Numbered from the stretch's first letter, positions 21,723 to 35,092 are shown. The stretch is 64,000 bases of DNA from Metaphire vulgaris (GCA_018105865.1 CM030834.1:20292219-20356218), one strand, 5' to 3'. The notes: a model not told the origin generated them from the letters alone. Translations and numbers: made by a program.

Positions 21723-21933
21723 ATGCCACAGGCCTTAGCCTGGGACTGGAGAGTTTGCAAGGCTCACCAGAAAACGATCGTTCCGGACGCTGGGCAATAG
21801 CCTAGCACGATCGGCCCTTAATATTGGAAGAGGCAGGAGATAAGAACTCCGGAGCTTGCTAAGAAAAGGAGTGTAAATTGCGAATCTCCAATTCGTTGCT
21901 GTTCCGTAACGCGTAGTGCCACCTAGTGAGCAC

Positions 21934-21939
21934 TATATA
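21934..21939 (-). promoter_or_regulatory. TATA box of LTR A
   Basis: TATATA on the minus strand in ATGTATATAGTGCTCAC, the same place in every LTR of the family that reaches this far. It predicts Pol II initiation about 25-30 bp downstream, reading toward papilin. Confidence 0.55.
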
Positions 21940-22382
21940 CATAGTTACTGGCGACTTTTGTCACATAATAGTGGTCGAATAGTCCTCCGTAGGGTGAGGG
22001 TTCGAATCCGAAGGAACATTCTTCTTTGAGGCCTATTCATTCCGTGTAAATCAGTTAAAGGCGACGCCTACCGAATAAACGAGGAAGCGCCAATGCAAGG
22101 AAATGGCCATAGTCTGAGTTGGTTAACGCGAGGTGTGTTCATGGCGAGTTCCAGCCTTTGGCGATTCGATCAGGTTAGTGCAGTGCGACGGAAAGGAGGA
22201 TTTTCCGTTAGTTTTCCAGGTGGAGTTAATTATGAGCGTGCGTTCGAGTACAAAATTCTTCGAACGGGGAAAGTTATGAAGAGGACGAACGTTAAGCGAG
22301 AATAATGAATCGTGGCGCCGCGTAGCGACTGATTTCGCTATAATGCCAGCGTATCAAGCTTTAAAAATAAAAATTCGCCACA

Positions 22383-23717
22383 ATGCCCCCAACTTAGGAC
22401 ATCAACCGCCCTCGGTTGATACAAGAGATCCTATGTGAGGTGGGATCGTCACAGGTAGATGAATCAGAAAGTTAAATATGGGTGAGTACGCTAGAGAACA
22501 TCCATTCATTTTGAATGTAGCGGCCTTCTTTGCTGTCGAACATCGTGAGTACTAGGCCGTCAGCTGAAGCGAAGGTCAACAGGTCATCGCCTTGTTAGTC
22601 GTCGCGATATCGATGAGGTTTACGAAGATTAATGCGTGGACGCAACACATTACGTCGTCCAGGCGAGTGGCGTGCCTCATCGATTTCGGTGGTGGCTTCG
22701 GGCGACCGCGTTTCGTCGGGGCCCACTACAGCTTCTTCCTCTATTCTGGGGACCTGGTTCCACGGTGGTTCCCCGCAATCGGACTCGGAAATCGTTCTCC
22801 TTGGCATCACGTCCTCCGGTTGTCCCGAACTCTGATTGGACGATTCTTCATCTGTAATTGCTCGGTAGGGCGTGAGCTTATCAACATGTGTCACGAACGT
22901 GCGCCCTCTGGGCAACTTGCGCACCTTAAAGTTCAAAGGGCCAGTCTGCTCAATGACCTCGAAAGGACCTTGATAATACCGCTCCCACTTAGGGTAATGA
23001 CCTCGGCGTCTCCGCGGTATAAATACCCACACCTTGTCGCCCACTGTAAAACGTTGCGTGCGAACGTTCATGTCGTATTTCCGCTTCCGACGTTCTGTAG
23101 CGACCCCAAGGTTACGACGAACGAGTTCGTAGGAGTAGGTCAGCGTGTCCTTCAGATTCTGCACGAACTCATTAAGGTCAGGAGTCTCGCTAGATGAAGG
23201 CACTCTGTAAACAACATCCACTGGCATAAGGTTCTCTCTCCCGAAGATCAAGTAGTTGGGAGTGAACCCAGTGCTTTCGTGCACGGAGGAACGGGCAGGC
23301 GGCTGTGACCATGGGGAGGACCTCGTGCCAGTCACGATGGTTATCCGACACCATTTTCCCTATCATGGTATTCATGGTTCGGTGGTATCGCTCGACAAGA
23401 CCGTTTGTCCTTGGCTCGTAACTGGTCGTACGAATCTTCTCTATGCCTAACATGTGACACATCTCTTGGAATACCTCAGATTCGAACGATGGTCCACGGT
23501 CGGACAAGATTCTAAGCGGCGTTCCATACACGGTGCAGATCCTCTCGACTATCGCTCTAGCCAACGTGGTGGCCTCTTGATTACGTATGGGAACTGCCTC
23601 CACGAACTTCGTGAAGTAGTCCATCATAGTTAGAATGTACACGTGACCTCTACTTGACCTTGGGTGAGGTCCAGTCACATCTACTGACAAAACTTCCCAA
23701 GGGGCCCCACACAACAT
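22383..23717 (-). pseudogene. Internal A: pol C-terminal fragment (integrase core and tail)
   Basis: The purine-rich PPT (RC of ATGCCCCCAACTTAGG) adjoins LTR A. Pol reads 23717-23190 (integrase catalytic core, SVDVTGPHP and LSDRGPSF) and then 23335-22595 in another frame (GPY/F module and basic tail ending RYRDD). A frameshift sits near 23300. Everything upstream of the integrase core (gag, PR, RT, RH) is missing, cut at 23717 just before LTR B. Confidence 0.9.
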
Positions 23718-23720
23718 AAT

Positions 23721-25815
23721 TGTGGCGAAATCCGCTAATTGACCCCTGTTTAAAGGTTAAGGACAAAGAGGGAAATCGTGCGTTAAACTTGGGCCCCCGT
23801 CCCGGTCTGAGACAGCCCGTGCTTGTGAAAGACAGGACGACCTTTTAATTTAAGAACTTAACTTTATTATAAACATAACAATAAGAAGGTCATTTACTGG
23901 CGAACTTAATCAAGAACACGACTTTCAACGATTATGCAAGTAACCTTGGCGAAGGACAAATACAAATGATCATGAGTGATCACGGAGGACAAGGAGGCAA
24001 CGTCAGGTAAGGCAATCGACAAAACAAAGACTTAACTCTATATCAGTCAACATTCAAATAACAACACATTAGAGTGTTCGATATTGGAGGAGGGCATTTG
24101 AAGGGTAACATAACTAACACTGGAATAATGCATCGCTAGTCAGTACGACATCCACTGTGAACGATTAATCAGAGGTTAAATTTATGAGTGTGACCTTCAA
24201 GTAATCAACTTCAAGTCGAAGTTAATATCGAATGACGACGAAGAACAGAAATCTAAGAAATGCAACCTTAATTCTCTACGTCTTATTCTAGAGGTCGAAT
24301 ACAAGTGTCAATAACAGGTTTAACCTTCAACTACAGAACGAGCATCCAGAGGTCGCAACAGACTTACAAGCTATTCAAATCGAGGTCGAGTACGTCTTTG
24401 ACCGGCAACAGATATGTGGCGACCTTTCTACGATGACCTTTAAGCACTAAACAATGATATCGAATGACGACGAAGAACAGAAACCTAAGAAATGTAACCT
24501 TGAATCTCCACGTCTTATTCTAAAGGTCGATAACAAGTGTCAATAACGAGTTTAACCTTCAACTACAGAACGAGCGTCCAGAGGTCGCAACAGGCTTATA
24601 AGCTATTCAAATCGAGGTCGAGAACGTCTTTGACCTGCAACAGATGTTATGACTTTTCTACAATGACCTTTAAGCAGCAATTAATAAGCAATACATAAAG
24701 ATTTAGAGAACAATGTCATGACCTTTAAATATTTGACCTAACGCAAAACAAGAGTTTCACGGCGACTACCTGTCACAAGTATTGACCGAAGTCAGTGAGT
24801 GTCCTCGCAAGGACACAGAAAAGCCGCAGCTGTGTAATGTATGCTGAATGGGTGACCTCGCAAAGGGCACCGAGGGCCGCAGCCGTGTATGTATGCTGAA
24901 TGAGTGACCTCGCAAGGGCACAGAAAAGCCGCAGCTGTGTATGTATGCTGAATGGGTGACCTCGCAAAAGGGCACCGAGAGGCCACAGCCGTGTATGTAT
25001 GCTGAATGAGTGACCTCGCAAGGGCACAGAGTAGCCGCAGCTGTGTATGTATGCTGAATGGGTGACCTCGCAAGGACACCGAGAGGCCGCAGCCGTGTAT
25101 GTATGCTGAATGGGTGACCTCGCAAGGACACCGAGAGGCCGCAGCCGTGTATGTAATGCCACAGGCCTTAACCTGGGACTGGAGAGTTTGCAAGGCTCAC
25201 CAGAAAACGATCGTTCCGGACGCTGGGCAATAGCCTAGCACGATCGGCCCTTAATATTGGAAGAGGCAGGAGATAAGAACTCCGGAGCTTGCTAAGAAAA
25301 GGAGTGTAAATTGCGAATCTCCAATTCGTTGCTGTTTCGTAACGCGTAGTGCCACCTAGTGAGCACTATATACATAGTTACTGGCGACTTTTTGTCACAT
25401 AATAGTGGTCGAATAGTCCTCCGTAGGGTGAGGGTTCGAATCCGAATGAACATTCTTCTTTGAGGCCTATTCATTCCGTGTAAATCAGTTAAAGGCGACG
25501 CCTACCGAATAAACGAGGAAGCGCCAATGCAAGGAAATGGCCATAGTCTGAGTTGGTTAACGCGAGGTGTGTTCATGGCGAGTTCCAGCCTTTGGCGATT
25601 CGATCAGGTTAGTGCAGTGCGACGGAAAGGAGGATTTTCCGTTAGTTTTCCAGGTGGAGTTAATTATGAGCGTGCGTTCGAGTACAAATTCTTCGAACGG
25701 GGAAAGTTATGAAGAGGACGAACGTTAAGCGAGAATAATGAATCGTGGCGCCGCGTAGCGACTGATTTCGCTATAATGCGAACGTATCAAGCTTTAAAAA
25801 TAAAAATTCGCCACA
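23721..25815 (-). mobile_element. LTR B (complete, 2,095 bp)
   Basis: Its minus-strand ends are TGTGGCGAA and TTTCGCCACA (one change from the usual CAACA). It holds two 226-bp subrepeats (24229-24680) and about seven 52-bp units (24800-25156). The left side carries AAT, as found next to a PBS; the right side carries a PPT. It therefore sits as a shared LTR between internal A and internal B. Confidence 0.9.
24800..25156 (-). repeat. 52-bp minisatellite in LTR B (about 7 units)
   Basis: Same unit family as in LTR A with one unit fewer and several GCAAAAGG/GCAAGG length variants. Confidence 0.95.
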
Positions 25816-28800
25816 ATGCCCTAACTTAGGACATCAACCGCCCTCGGTTGATACAAGAGATTCTATGCGAAGTGGGATCGTCACAGGTAGGTGAATCAGA
25901 AAGTTAAATGTGGGCGAGAACGCTGAAACATCCATTCATTTTGAATGTTGCGGCCTGCTTTGCTATCGAGCATCGTGAGTACTAGGCCGTCAGCTGAGGC
26001 GAAGGTTATCAAGTCATCGCCTTTTTAGTCGTCGCGATATCGAGGAGGTTTACGAAGATTAACGCGTGGACGCAAGACGTTACGTCGTCCAGGCGAGTGG
26101 CGTGCCTCATCGATCTCGGTGGTGGCTTCGGGCGACCGCGTTTCATCGGGGCCCACTACAGCTTCTTCCTCTATTCTGGGGACCTGGTTCAACGGTGGTT
26201 CCCCCACAATTGGACTCGGAAATCGTTCTCCTTGGCACCACGTCCTCCGGTTGTCCCGAACTCGGATTGGACGATTCTTCATCTGTAATTGCTCGGTAGG
26301 GCGTGAGCTTATCAACATGTGTCACGAACGTGCGCCCTCTGGGCAACTTGCGCACCTTAAAGTTCAAAGGGCCAGTCTGCTCAATGACCTCGAAAGGACC
26401 TTGATAATACCGCTCCCACTTAGGGTAATGACCTCGGCGTCTCCGCGGTATAAATACCAACACCTTGTCGCCTACTGTAAAACGTTGCGTGCGTACGTTC
26501 ATGTCGTATTTCCGCTACCGGCGTTCTGTAGCGACCCCAAGGTTACGACGAACGAGTTCGTAGGAGTAGGTCAGCGTGTCCTTCAGATTCTGCACGAACT
26601 CATTAAGGTCAGGAGTCTCGCTAGATGAAGGCACCCTGTAAACAACATCCACTGGCATAAGGTTCTCTCTCCCGAAGATCAAGTAGTTGGGAGTGAACCC
26701 AGTACTTTCGTGCACGGAGGCACGGTAGGCGGCTGTGACCATGGGGAGGACCTCGTGCCAGTCACGATGGTTATCCGACACCATTTTCCCTATCATGGTA
26801 TTCATGGTTCGGTGGTATCGCTCGACAAGACCGTTTGTCCTTGGCTCGTAACTGGTCGTACGAATCTTCTCTATGCCTAACATGTGACACATCTCTTGGA
26901 ATACCTCAGATTCGAACGATGGTCCACGGTCGGACAAGATTCTAAGCGGCGTTCCATACACGGTGCAGATCCTCTCGACTATCGCTCTAGCCAACGTGGT
27001 GGCCTCTTGATTACGTATGGGAACTGCCTCCACGAACTTCGTGAAGTAGTCCATCATAGTTAGAATGTACACGTGACCTCTACTTGACCTTGGGTGAGGT
27101 CCAGTCACGTCTACTGACAACACTTCCCAGGGGCCCACAACACTGGGTGAAGTTTACCTTGTTTCGGGGTTTCCCCTGACGATACCTGGAACATTCTTCA
27201 CAGGATTTACAAAATAAATGGGTGTCCTTGGACCACCCTGGCCAAAAGGCTCGTCGTCGAACTTGAGCACGGGTGCGACGTACACCCATATGACCTCCAG
27301 TCATTCCGGTGTGACACAGATGAAGAAAGTTCCGACGCAACGATTTAGGAAGGATGATCTGCCGTATCCCATCGGGTCGAGTACGGCAGAGCACTCCATC
27401 CTCAGGACATTTGTTCACGGACATGCCAAAGAGTCTTGGTAGCTTCGTCGTCCGTTAATATATCGACCAAATTGGGAGCGCCGTAGGCAATCAATCGCGA
27501 ACCTTCATCAGTAACGGATCTTTACCTTGCTCTTCGGCCAGGTGAAGGTCGTTCTCTACCATAGGCGGAGCTGATGTTACTGCGGCGACGACGACTTCTT
27601 CACATGGTGGAGGTCGTCGAGACATCCCGTCGGCGTTCTGATGGGATCTACCTGGTCTGTGTAAAATCTTAAATCTGAACTCAGACAAGCGTTCTTGCCA
27701 TCTGGCCTGTTGACCGATAGGATCAGGCGTCCTCTGGAGCCATTGCAATGCTGCGTGGTCTGTTCTTAGACAGAAAGGTCTCCTAATAAGTACGTCTTAA
27801 AGTACTTGAGAAAATAAACAACTGCGAGAAGTTCCCTCCTCGTGGTACAATAATTTCTCTCAGCGCGCGACAATAACCTGCTCCCATACGCCAAGACCAC
27901 TTCCCGTCCGTCTTGTCTCTGGGAGAGGACAGCTCCGATAGCGAATTCGGACGCGTCTGTGTCAAGGACGAATTCGTCATTGTCGTTAGAGCAGCCCTAA
28001 TATTGGTGCGGATCCTAACTTTTGCTTGAGAAAATCGAAGGACGCTTGTCTTTTAGAGTTCCATTCGAACTTCACATTCTTGCGTGTGAGTTGACTGAGA
28101 TTGTCAGTTATACCGGCGAAGTTGGGGATGAAACGGCGATAATAGGAGCAGAGTCCTAGAAAGGCACGCAGCTCCTTCAAGTTAGTGGGGCGGCCAAGAC
28201 ATGACCCTTTCGATCTTTCCCTCGTCCATAGCAACCCCTTCGTCGGAAATTACATGTCCCAAAAATTAACCTTGCGGTTCATCAACCGACATTTTTCGAC
28301 CTTGAGCTTGAGGCGAGCGTTCCGCAACCGTTCAAAGACTTCTCGCAAACGGAAGAGGTGCTGTTCTGTCGAATCGCTAAACACGATCACATCGTCTAAG
28401 TAGACGAGACACATGCTGAAATTTAACCCACTGAGCACTAAATCCATTGTCCTTTGGAAGGTCGCCGTGGCCCCGGACAGTCCCATCGGCATGCGCTTCC
28501 ACGAAAATGAACCTCTTCTAGTAACGAAGGCAGTCTTATCTGCGTCCGTCGAGTCCATAGCTATTTGATGGTAGCCGCTCTTTAAGTCTAGCGTGCTGAA
28601 CCAACGAGCGCCACTGAGGGCATCAAGCAATCATTAATCTTAGGTAGAGGATAGGCGTCTCCCTTAGTGACTGCATTCAACGAACGATAATCTAGACAGA
28701 ATCTCAAGGTCCGTCCTTCTTCTTCGCTAGTACAACGTTGGAGGCCCACTCGCTTTTGGCGGGTTCGATTAAACCTCCACTCAACATTTGATCTACCTCA

Positions 28801-30865
28801 CTGTCGATCACCTCTCGGTACGCCCTTGGTTGAGGACGTAGAGGTTGCCGCACGGGTCTCGCTGACCCCGTATCGATGCGATGCTTCGTGATCGTGCAAT
28901 GACCAAGGTCATTCTTTTCTAAAGAAAAACGTCGCGAAACTCGCGCACGAGCGCCTCAAGATGAACCCTAGTATCTTCTGGAAGACTTTCGTCCACTGTG
29001 GAGAGCAAAGTATCCACAGCTTGATCCAAGGCAGTCCTGACTGTCTCCTCACAGTTCGGTTGACGTTCGATGACCTCTACCGGTTGTAGGATCCCAAGGA
29101 CTTCGTTTTCGTCAATGACAGTCGGCTCCTCTCTCGTATTCACTAACCGCACCACGGAATCGGTGGTTCCTTCCGCGAGCAGAACGCGAGCGGCGTGAAC
29201 TCCGGGTCGCAGTTCTTTGTGTTCGAGCATCCACGTGTTAGACTCTTTAAGATTTTCACCTCTCCACAAGATTTTAGAGGGCACGTCAAGTTGAGCGAGT
29301 GGTGGGATCTCGATGCGACTTGACACCTGTACACGTCGACACCACCCAACACCGTCTCTCTGATCAAGGGCAGTTGGCTACGCCCAATGAAGAGCTTCTT
29401 CTTCGCAAAACTTAAACCACACTTGAAGGTCGTGAGGAATTCCATACCGAGCATGACCTCGTTCACTTGCTCGGAGACGATGAAGGTGACCTTCCTCTTG
29501 CAACGCTCGTTGAATTTGACTTCGGTTGTCGCTTCTCCCAATATGTTGATAACACTACCGTTCGCAGCGTACAGTTCGCGGACTGAGTGGTCAAGTGACA
29601 ACCCTTCTGCTACGGAAGCAGGTATCAAGTTCACCTCTGACCCTGTGTCCAAAAAAGACATAAACAACCTTGACCGTTTATACGGCACCGCACATACAAT
29701 GACCGCAGTCCGCTTGCTCCAGTCGATCTAGAGGTCGTATTAAAATTAACGGATGCTCCACCTCGTTCTTGACGGCGAGGTTGGCGACAGTTTTTGCTTA
29801 AGTGACCTTGACGCTGGCAATTGTAGCAGCGTACAGTACGATGACCTGCTTCTGGAGGGTCGCTCATGGGTGTGCCCCCAACTTGCTGTGTTGCCAAAGG
29901 GCATGGCGAGGTCACGTCTGCGTCCTTGGTTGCCGACCTCTGCAGTCGGACGTCGGCTCTCGAAAGGGTTTGACCTTGCCAACAACTTCTCCTCCATAGA
30001 TTTCATCCATTGTTCTTGATTCCTTCTCTGGACTTCCATAAAGTCTTTCATTTGAGCGGTGAGTTCTGCCACAGCGTCGTCCTGTCTGGTAGAACGAACT
30101 TGGCGTCTGGGTTCACGTCGTGTATTGTCCCGAGCGTCCTGCATCTCGAAGGACTTCTTGTAAGTCTCGAGGCGAACGGCTGTCCTGAAGGTCTCGTCCA
30201 AGGACTTTGGCTCCCTCTCACGCACCTTCAACGAGAGGTCAAAATCACGCATGGCATCTAAGAACGCGTCGCGAGCTATGGCCTCGGTCGTCTCGCTAGC
30301 TGGAGCCGGATAGGCCAAGGTCACCAGCCTTCGAATGTCGTGTAACAAGTCTGCCAAGCTTTCTCTGTCCTTCTGTCGTCTACACCTTGGCTGTGTACGA
30401 AACGTTTCAGCCTGCGATTCAAGGCCGTACCTTTGTCGTAACCGTTCTACTAAGTCTTCGTACGCAACGTCCGCGCGTGACCCAAAGTCCCAGAGGAGCT
30501 GGACAGCTGACCTCTCCAGCGAGCATTGAAGAAAGTCTGTCTTCTCCTTCGTCGTCCACTGATTATGCTCGGCGCACACTTCGAATTGACGTAGAAATGA
30601 TTCCAAGGAGCCCGTACCATCGAACTTGCCAGGCTTCATGAACTGTCGTTTGGCTGAAGGACGATCCGTGCGAGGTAAGGTCGCACGAAGATATTTGCCA
30701 GAGGACTCTGGCGTCTCATCGATCGGTGAGTCCAACGGATGCATCCTCTCGAAGGTCGATATGCGATCGATCATCGGAGGTTCCAAGGTCGAGGGCGAAT
30801 TCAGCGGCTCTTCCTTGAGGAGACTTCCAGCGAAGAACCCGTCATCGATGTCCAGAAGGTTGTAT
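25816..30865 (-). pseudogene. Internal B: near full-length but broken gag-pol
   Basis: From right to left it holds gag (30786-29746, capsid region and CCHC knuckle), protease with DTG near 29640, RT (28630-28250, YLDD), RNase H, integrase HHCC (27424-27080) and core (27138-26515), and the GPY/F tail to 26025. Breaks include a TAG in place of a Lys codon at 26515-26517 and many one-base frameshifts (near 26230, 27130, 27770, 27985, 28625 and 29655). The gag start, leader and PBS are deleted: at 30865 the gag sequence jumps into an LTR scrap. Confidence 0.9.
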
Positions 30866-30972
30866 TGCGAACTTAATCAAGAACACGACTTTCAACGATT
30901 ATGCAAGTAACCTTGGCGAAGGACAAATACAAATGATCATGAGTGATCACGGAGGACAAGGAGGCAACGTCA
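30866..30972 (-). mobile_element. LTR scrap (105 bp) between inverted internals B and C
   Basis: It matches LTR A 20192-20296 in minus orientation. Its right end passes into plus-strand gag of internal C through a shared GTCA (LTR AACGTCAGG, gag AAGGTCAAACCC). Confidence 0.9.
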
Positions 30973-33900
30973 AACCCTTTCGAGAGCCGACGTCCGACTG
31001 CAGAGGTCGGCAACCAAGGACGCAGACGTGACCTCGCCATGCCCTTGGCAACACAGCAAGTTGAGGGCACACCCGCGAACGACACTCCAGAGGCAGGTCA
31101 TCGTACCGTACGCTGCTACAAATTGCCAGCGTCAAGGTCACTTTTAAGCAAAACTGTCGTCAACCTCGCCGGCCAGAACGAGGTGGAGCATCCGTTAATT
31201 TTAATACGACCTCTAGATCGACTGGAACAAGCGGACTGCGGTCATTGTATGTGCGATGTCGTATAAACGGTCAAGGTTGTTTATGCCTTTTGGACACAGG
31301 GTCAGAGGTGAACTTGATACCTGCTTCCGTAGCAGAAGGGTTGTCACTTGACCACTCAGCCCGCGAACTGTACGCTGCGAACGGTAGTGTTATCAACATA
31401 TTGGGAGAAGCGACAACCGAAGTCAAATTCAACGAGCGTTGCAAGAGGAAGGTCACCTTCATCGTCTCCGAGCAAGTGAACGAGGTCATGCTCGGTATGG
31501 AATTCTCACGACCTTCAAGTGTGGTTTAAGTTTTGCGAAGAAGAAGCTCTTCATTGGGCGTAGCCAACTGCCCTTGATCAGGAGAGACGGTGTTGGGTGG
31601 TGTCGACGTGTACAGGTGTCAAGTCGCATCGAGATCCCACCACTCGCTCAACTTGACGTGCCCTCTAAAATCTTGTGGAGAGGTGAAAATCCTAAAGAGT
31701 CTAACACGTGGATGCTCGAACACAAAGAACTGCGGCCCGGGTTCACGCCGCTCGCGTTCTGCTCGCGGAAGGAACCACCGATTCCGTGGTGCGGTTGGTG
31801 AACACGAGAGAGGAACCGACTGTCATTGACGAAAACGAAGTCCTTGGGATCCTACAACCGGTAGAGGTCATTGAATGTCAACCGAACTGCGAAGAGACCG
31901 TCAAGACTGCCTTGAATCAAGCTGTGGATACTTTGCTCTCCACAGTGGACGAAAGTCTTCCAGAAGATACTAGGGTTCATCTTGAGGCGCTCGTGCGCGA
32001 GTTTCGCGACGTTTTCTCTTTAGAAAAGAATGACCTTGGTCATTGCACGATCACGAAGCATCGCATCGATACGGGGTCAGCGAGACCCGTGCGGCAACCT
32101 CTACGTCCTCAACCAAGGGCGTACCGAGAGGTGATCGACAGTGAGGTAGATCAAATGTTGAGTGGAGGTTTAATCGAACCCACCAAAAGCGAGTGGGCCT
32201 CCAACGTTGTACTAGCGAAGAAGAAGGACGGGACCTTGAGATTCTGTCTAGATTATCGTTCGTTGAATGCAGTCACTAAGGGAGACGCCTATCCTCTACC
32301 TAAGATTAATGATTGCTTGGATGCCCTCAGTGGCGCTCGTTGGTTCAGCACGCTAGACTTAAAGAGCGGCTACCATCAAATAGCTATGGACTCGACGGAC
32401 GCAGATAAGACTGCCTTCGTTACTAGAAGAGGTTCATTTCGTTGGAAGCGCATGCCGATGGGACTGTCCGGGGCCACGGCGACCTTCCAAAGGACAATGG
32501 ATTTAGTGCTCTCAGGGTTAAATTTCAGCATGTGTCTCGTCTACTTAGACGATGTGATCGTGTTTAGCGATTCGACAGAACAGCACCTCCTCCGTTTGCG
32601 AGAAGTCTTTGAACGGTTGCGGAACGCTCGCCTCAAGCTCAAGGTCGAAAAATGTCGGTTGATGAACCGCAAGGTTAATTTTTTGGGACATGTAATTTCC
32701 GACGAAGGGGTTGCTATGGACGAGGGAAAGATCGAAAGGGTCATGTCTTGGCCCGCCCCCACTAACTTGAAGGAGCTGCGTGCCTTTCTAGGACTCTGCT
32801 CCTATTACCGCCGTTTCATCTCCAACTTCGCCGGTATAACTGACAATCTCAGTCAACTCACACGCAAGAATGTGAAGTTCGAATGGAACTCCGAAAGACA
32901 AGCGTCCTTCGACTTCCTCAAGCAAAAATTAGGATCCGCACCAATATTAGGGCTGCCTAACGACAATGACGAATTCGTCCTTGACACAGACGCGTCCGAA
33001 TTCGCTATCGGAGCTGTACTCTCCCAGAGACAAGACGGACAGGAAGTGGTCTTGGCGTATGGGAGCAGGTTATTGTCGCGCGCTGAGAGAAATTATTGTA
33101 CCACGAGGAGGAACTCCTCGCAGTTGTTTATTTTCTCAAGTACTTTAAGACGTACTTATTAGGAGACCTTTCTGTCTAAGAACAGACCACGCAGCATTGC
33201 AATGGCTCCAGAGGACGCCTGATCCTATCGGTCAACAGGCCAGATGGCAAGAACGCTTGTCTGAGTTCAGATTTAAGATTTTACACAGACCAGGTAGATC
33301 CCATCAGAACGCCGACGGGATGTCTCGACGACCTCCACCATGTGAAGAAGTCGTCGTCGCCGCAGTAACATCAGCTCCGCCTATGGTAGAGAACGACCTT
33401 CACCTGGCCGAAGAGCAAGGTAAAGATCCGTTACTGATGAAGGTTCGCGATTGGATCGCCTACGGCGCTCCCAATTTGGTCGATATATTAACGGACGACG
33501 AAGCTACCAAGACTCTTTGGCATGTCCGTGAACAAATGTCCTTGGAGGATGGAGTGCTCTACCGTACTCGACCCGATGGGACACGGCAGATCATCCTTCC
33601 TAAATCGTTGCGTCGGAACTTTCTTCATCTGTGTCACACCGGAATGACTGGAGGTCATATGGGTGTACGTCGTACCCGTGCTCAAGTTCGACGACGAGCC
33701 TTTTGGCCAGGGTGGTCCAAGGACACCCAATTGTTTTGTAAATCCTGTGAAGAATGTTCCAGGTATCGTCAGGAAACCCCAAAACAACAAGGAAACTTCA
33801 CCCAGTGTTGTGGGGCCCCTTGGGAAGTTTTGTCAGTAGATGTGACTGGACCTCACCCAAGGTCAAGTAGAGGTCACGTGTACATTCTAACTATGATGGA

Positions 33901-35072
33901 CTACTTCACGAAGTTCGTGGAGGCAGTTCCCATACGTAATCAAGAGGCCACCACGTTGGCTAGAGCGATAGTCGAGAGGATCTGCACCGTGTATGGAACG
34001 CCGCTTAGAATCTTGTCCGACCGTGGACCATCGTTCGAATCTGAGGTATTCCAAGAGATGTGTCACATGTTAGGCATAGAGAAGATTCGTACGACCAGTT
34101 ACGAGCCAAGGACAAACGGTCTTGTCGAGCGATACCACCGAACCATGAATACCATGATAGGGAAAATGGTGTCGGATAACCATCGTGACTGGCACGAGGT
34201 CCTCCCCATGGTCACAGCCGCCTACCGTGCCTCCGTGCACGAAAGTACTGGGTTCACTCCCAACTACTTGATTTTCGGGAGAGAGAACCTTATGCCAGTG
34301 GATGTTGTTTATAGAGTGCCTTCATCTAGCGAGACTCCTGACCTTAATGAGTTCGTGCAGAATCTGAAGGACACGCTGACCTACTCCTACGAACTCGTTC
34401 GTCGTAACCTTGGGGTCGCTACCGAACGTCGGAAGCGGAAATACGACATGAACGTACGCACGCAACGTTTTACAGTAGGCGACAAGGTGTGGGTATTTAT
34501 ACCGCGGAGACGCCGAGGTCATTACCCTAAGTGGGAGCGGTATTATCAAGGTCCCTTCGAGATCATCGAGCAAACTGGCCCTTTGAACTTTAAGGTGCGC
34601 AAGTTGCCCAGAGGGCGTACGTTCGTGACACATGTTGATAAGCTCACGCCCTACCGAGCAATTACAGATGAAGAATCGTCCAATCCGAGTTCGGGACAAC
34701 CGGAGGACGTGGTGCCAAGGAGAACGATTTCCGAGTCCGATTGCGGGGAACCACCGTTGAACCAGGTCCCCAGAATAGAGGAAGAATCTGTAGTGGGCCC
34801 CGATGAAACGCGGTCGCCCGAAGCCACCACCGAGATCGATGAGGCACGCCACTCGCCTGGACGACGTAATGTCTTGCGTCCACGCGTTAATCTTCGTAAA
34901 CCTCCTCGATATCGCGACGACTAAAAAGGCGATGACTTGATAACCCTCGCCTCAGCTGACGGCCTAGTACTCACGATGCTCGATAGCAAAGCAGGCCGCC
35001 ACATTCAAAATGAATGGATGTTTTCTAGCGTTCTCGCCCACATTTAACTTTCTGATTCACCTACCTGTGACG
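30970..35072 (+). pseudogene. Internal C: gag (3' part) to end of pol, broken
   Basis: It begins inside gag just before the CCHC knuckle and reads through PR (31245-31529, DTGSEVNLIP), RT and RNase H (31708-33162, YLDD) and integrase to the pol end (33197-34924). One-base deletions near 31503 and 33112 split the frame. The C-terminal half (33197-34924) is a clean 575-codon ORF. The 3' untranslated part is cut at 35072, where CCCACTTC is shared with the PBS of LTR D. Confidence 0.92.
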
Positions 35073-35090
35073 ACCCCACTTCTGGTACCA
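35073..35090 (-). other. Primer-binding site of LTR D
   Basis: On the minus strand TGGTACCAGAAGTGGGGT, 2 bp from the LTR end. It matches the 3' end of tRNA-Leu(UAA) as I recall it. It is attached to internal C rather than to its own leader. Confidence 0.75.
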
Positions 35091-35092
35091 AT

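Larger units (their letters stand above)
20014..22382 (-). mobile_element. LTR A: 3' LTR of a minus-strand Ty3/Gypsy-like element, abutting papilin exon 1
   Basis: The LTR is 2,369 bp, and on the minus strand it runs from TGTGGCGAATTT to TTTCGCAACA. A TATA box (21934-21939) and AATAAA (20161-20156) imply a U3 of about 0.45 kb, a very long R of about 1.7 kb and a U5 of about 0.13 kb. It has three copies of an internal subrepeat of about 226 bp (20521-21190), where other LTRs here have two, plus a 52-bp minisatellite. Its right end meets PPT and pol; its left end meets papilin 38 bp before the ATG, on the same strand. Confidence 0.9.

Noticed and set aside
21278..21760. Overlapping ORFs of 137-160 codons in all three frames, recurring at each LTR
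   Set aside because: They are translations of the 52-bp minisatellite. I report the open-frame property as a finding but do not annotate genes.
22592..23197. ORFs of 169-201 codons opposite to integrase (also at 26119, 34322 and 50943)
   Set aside because: They are shadows of the conserved pol C-terminus on the other strand.
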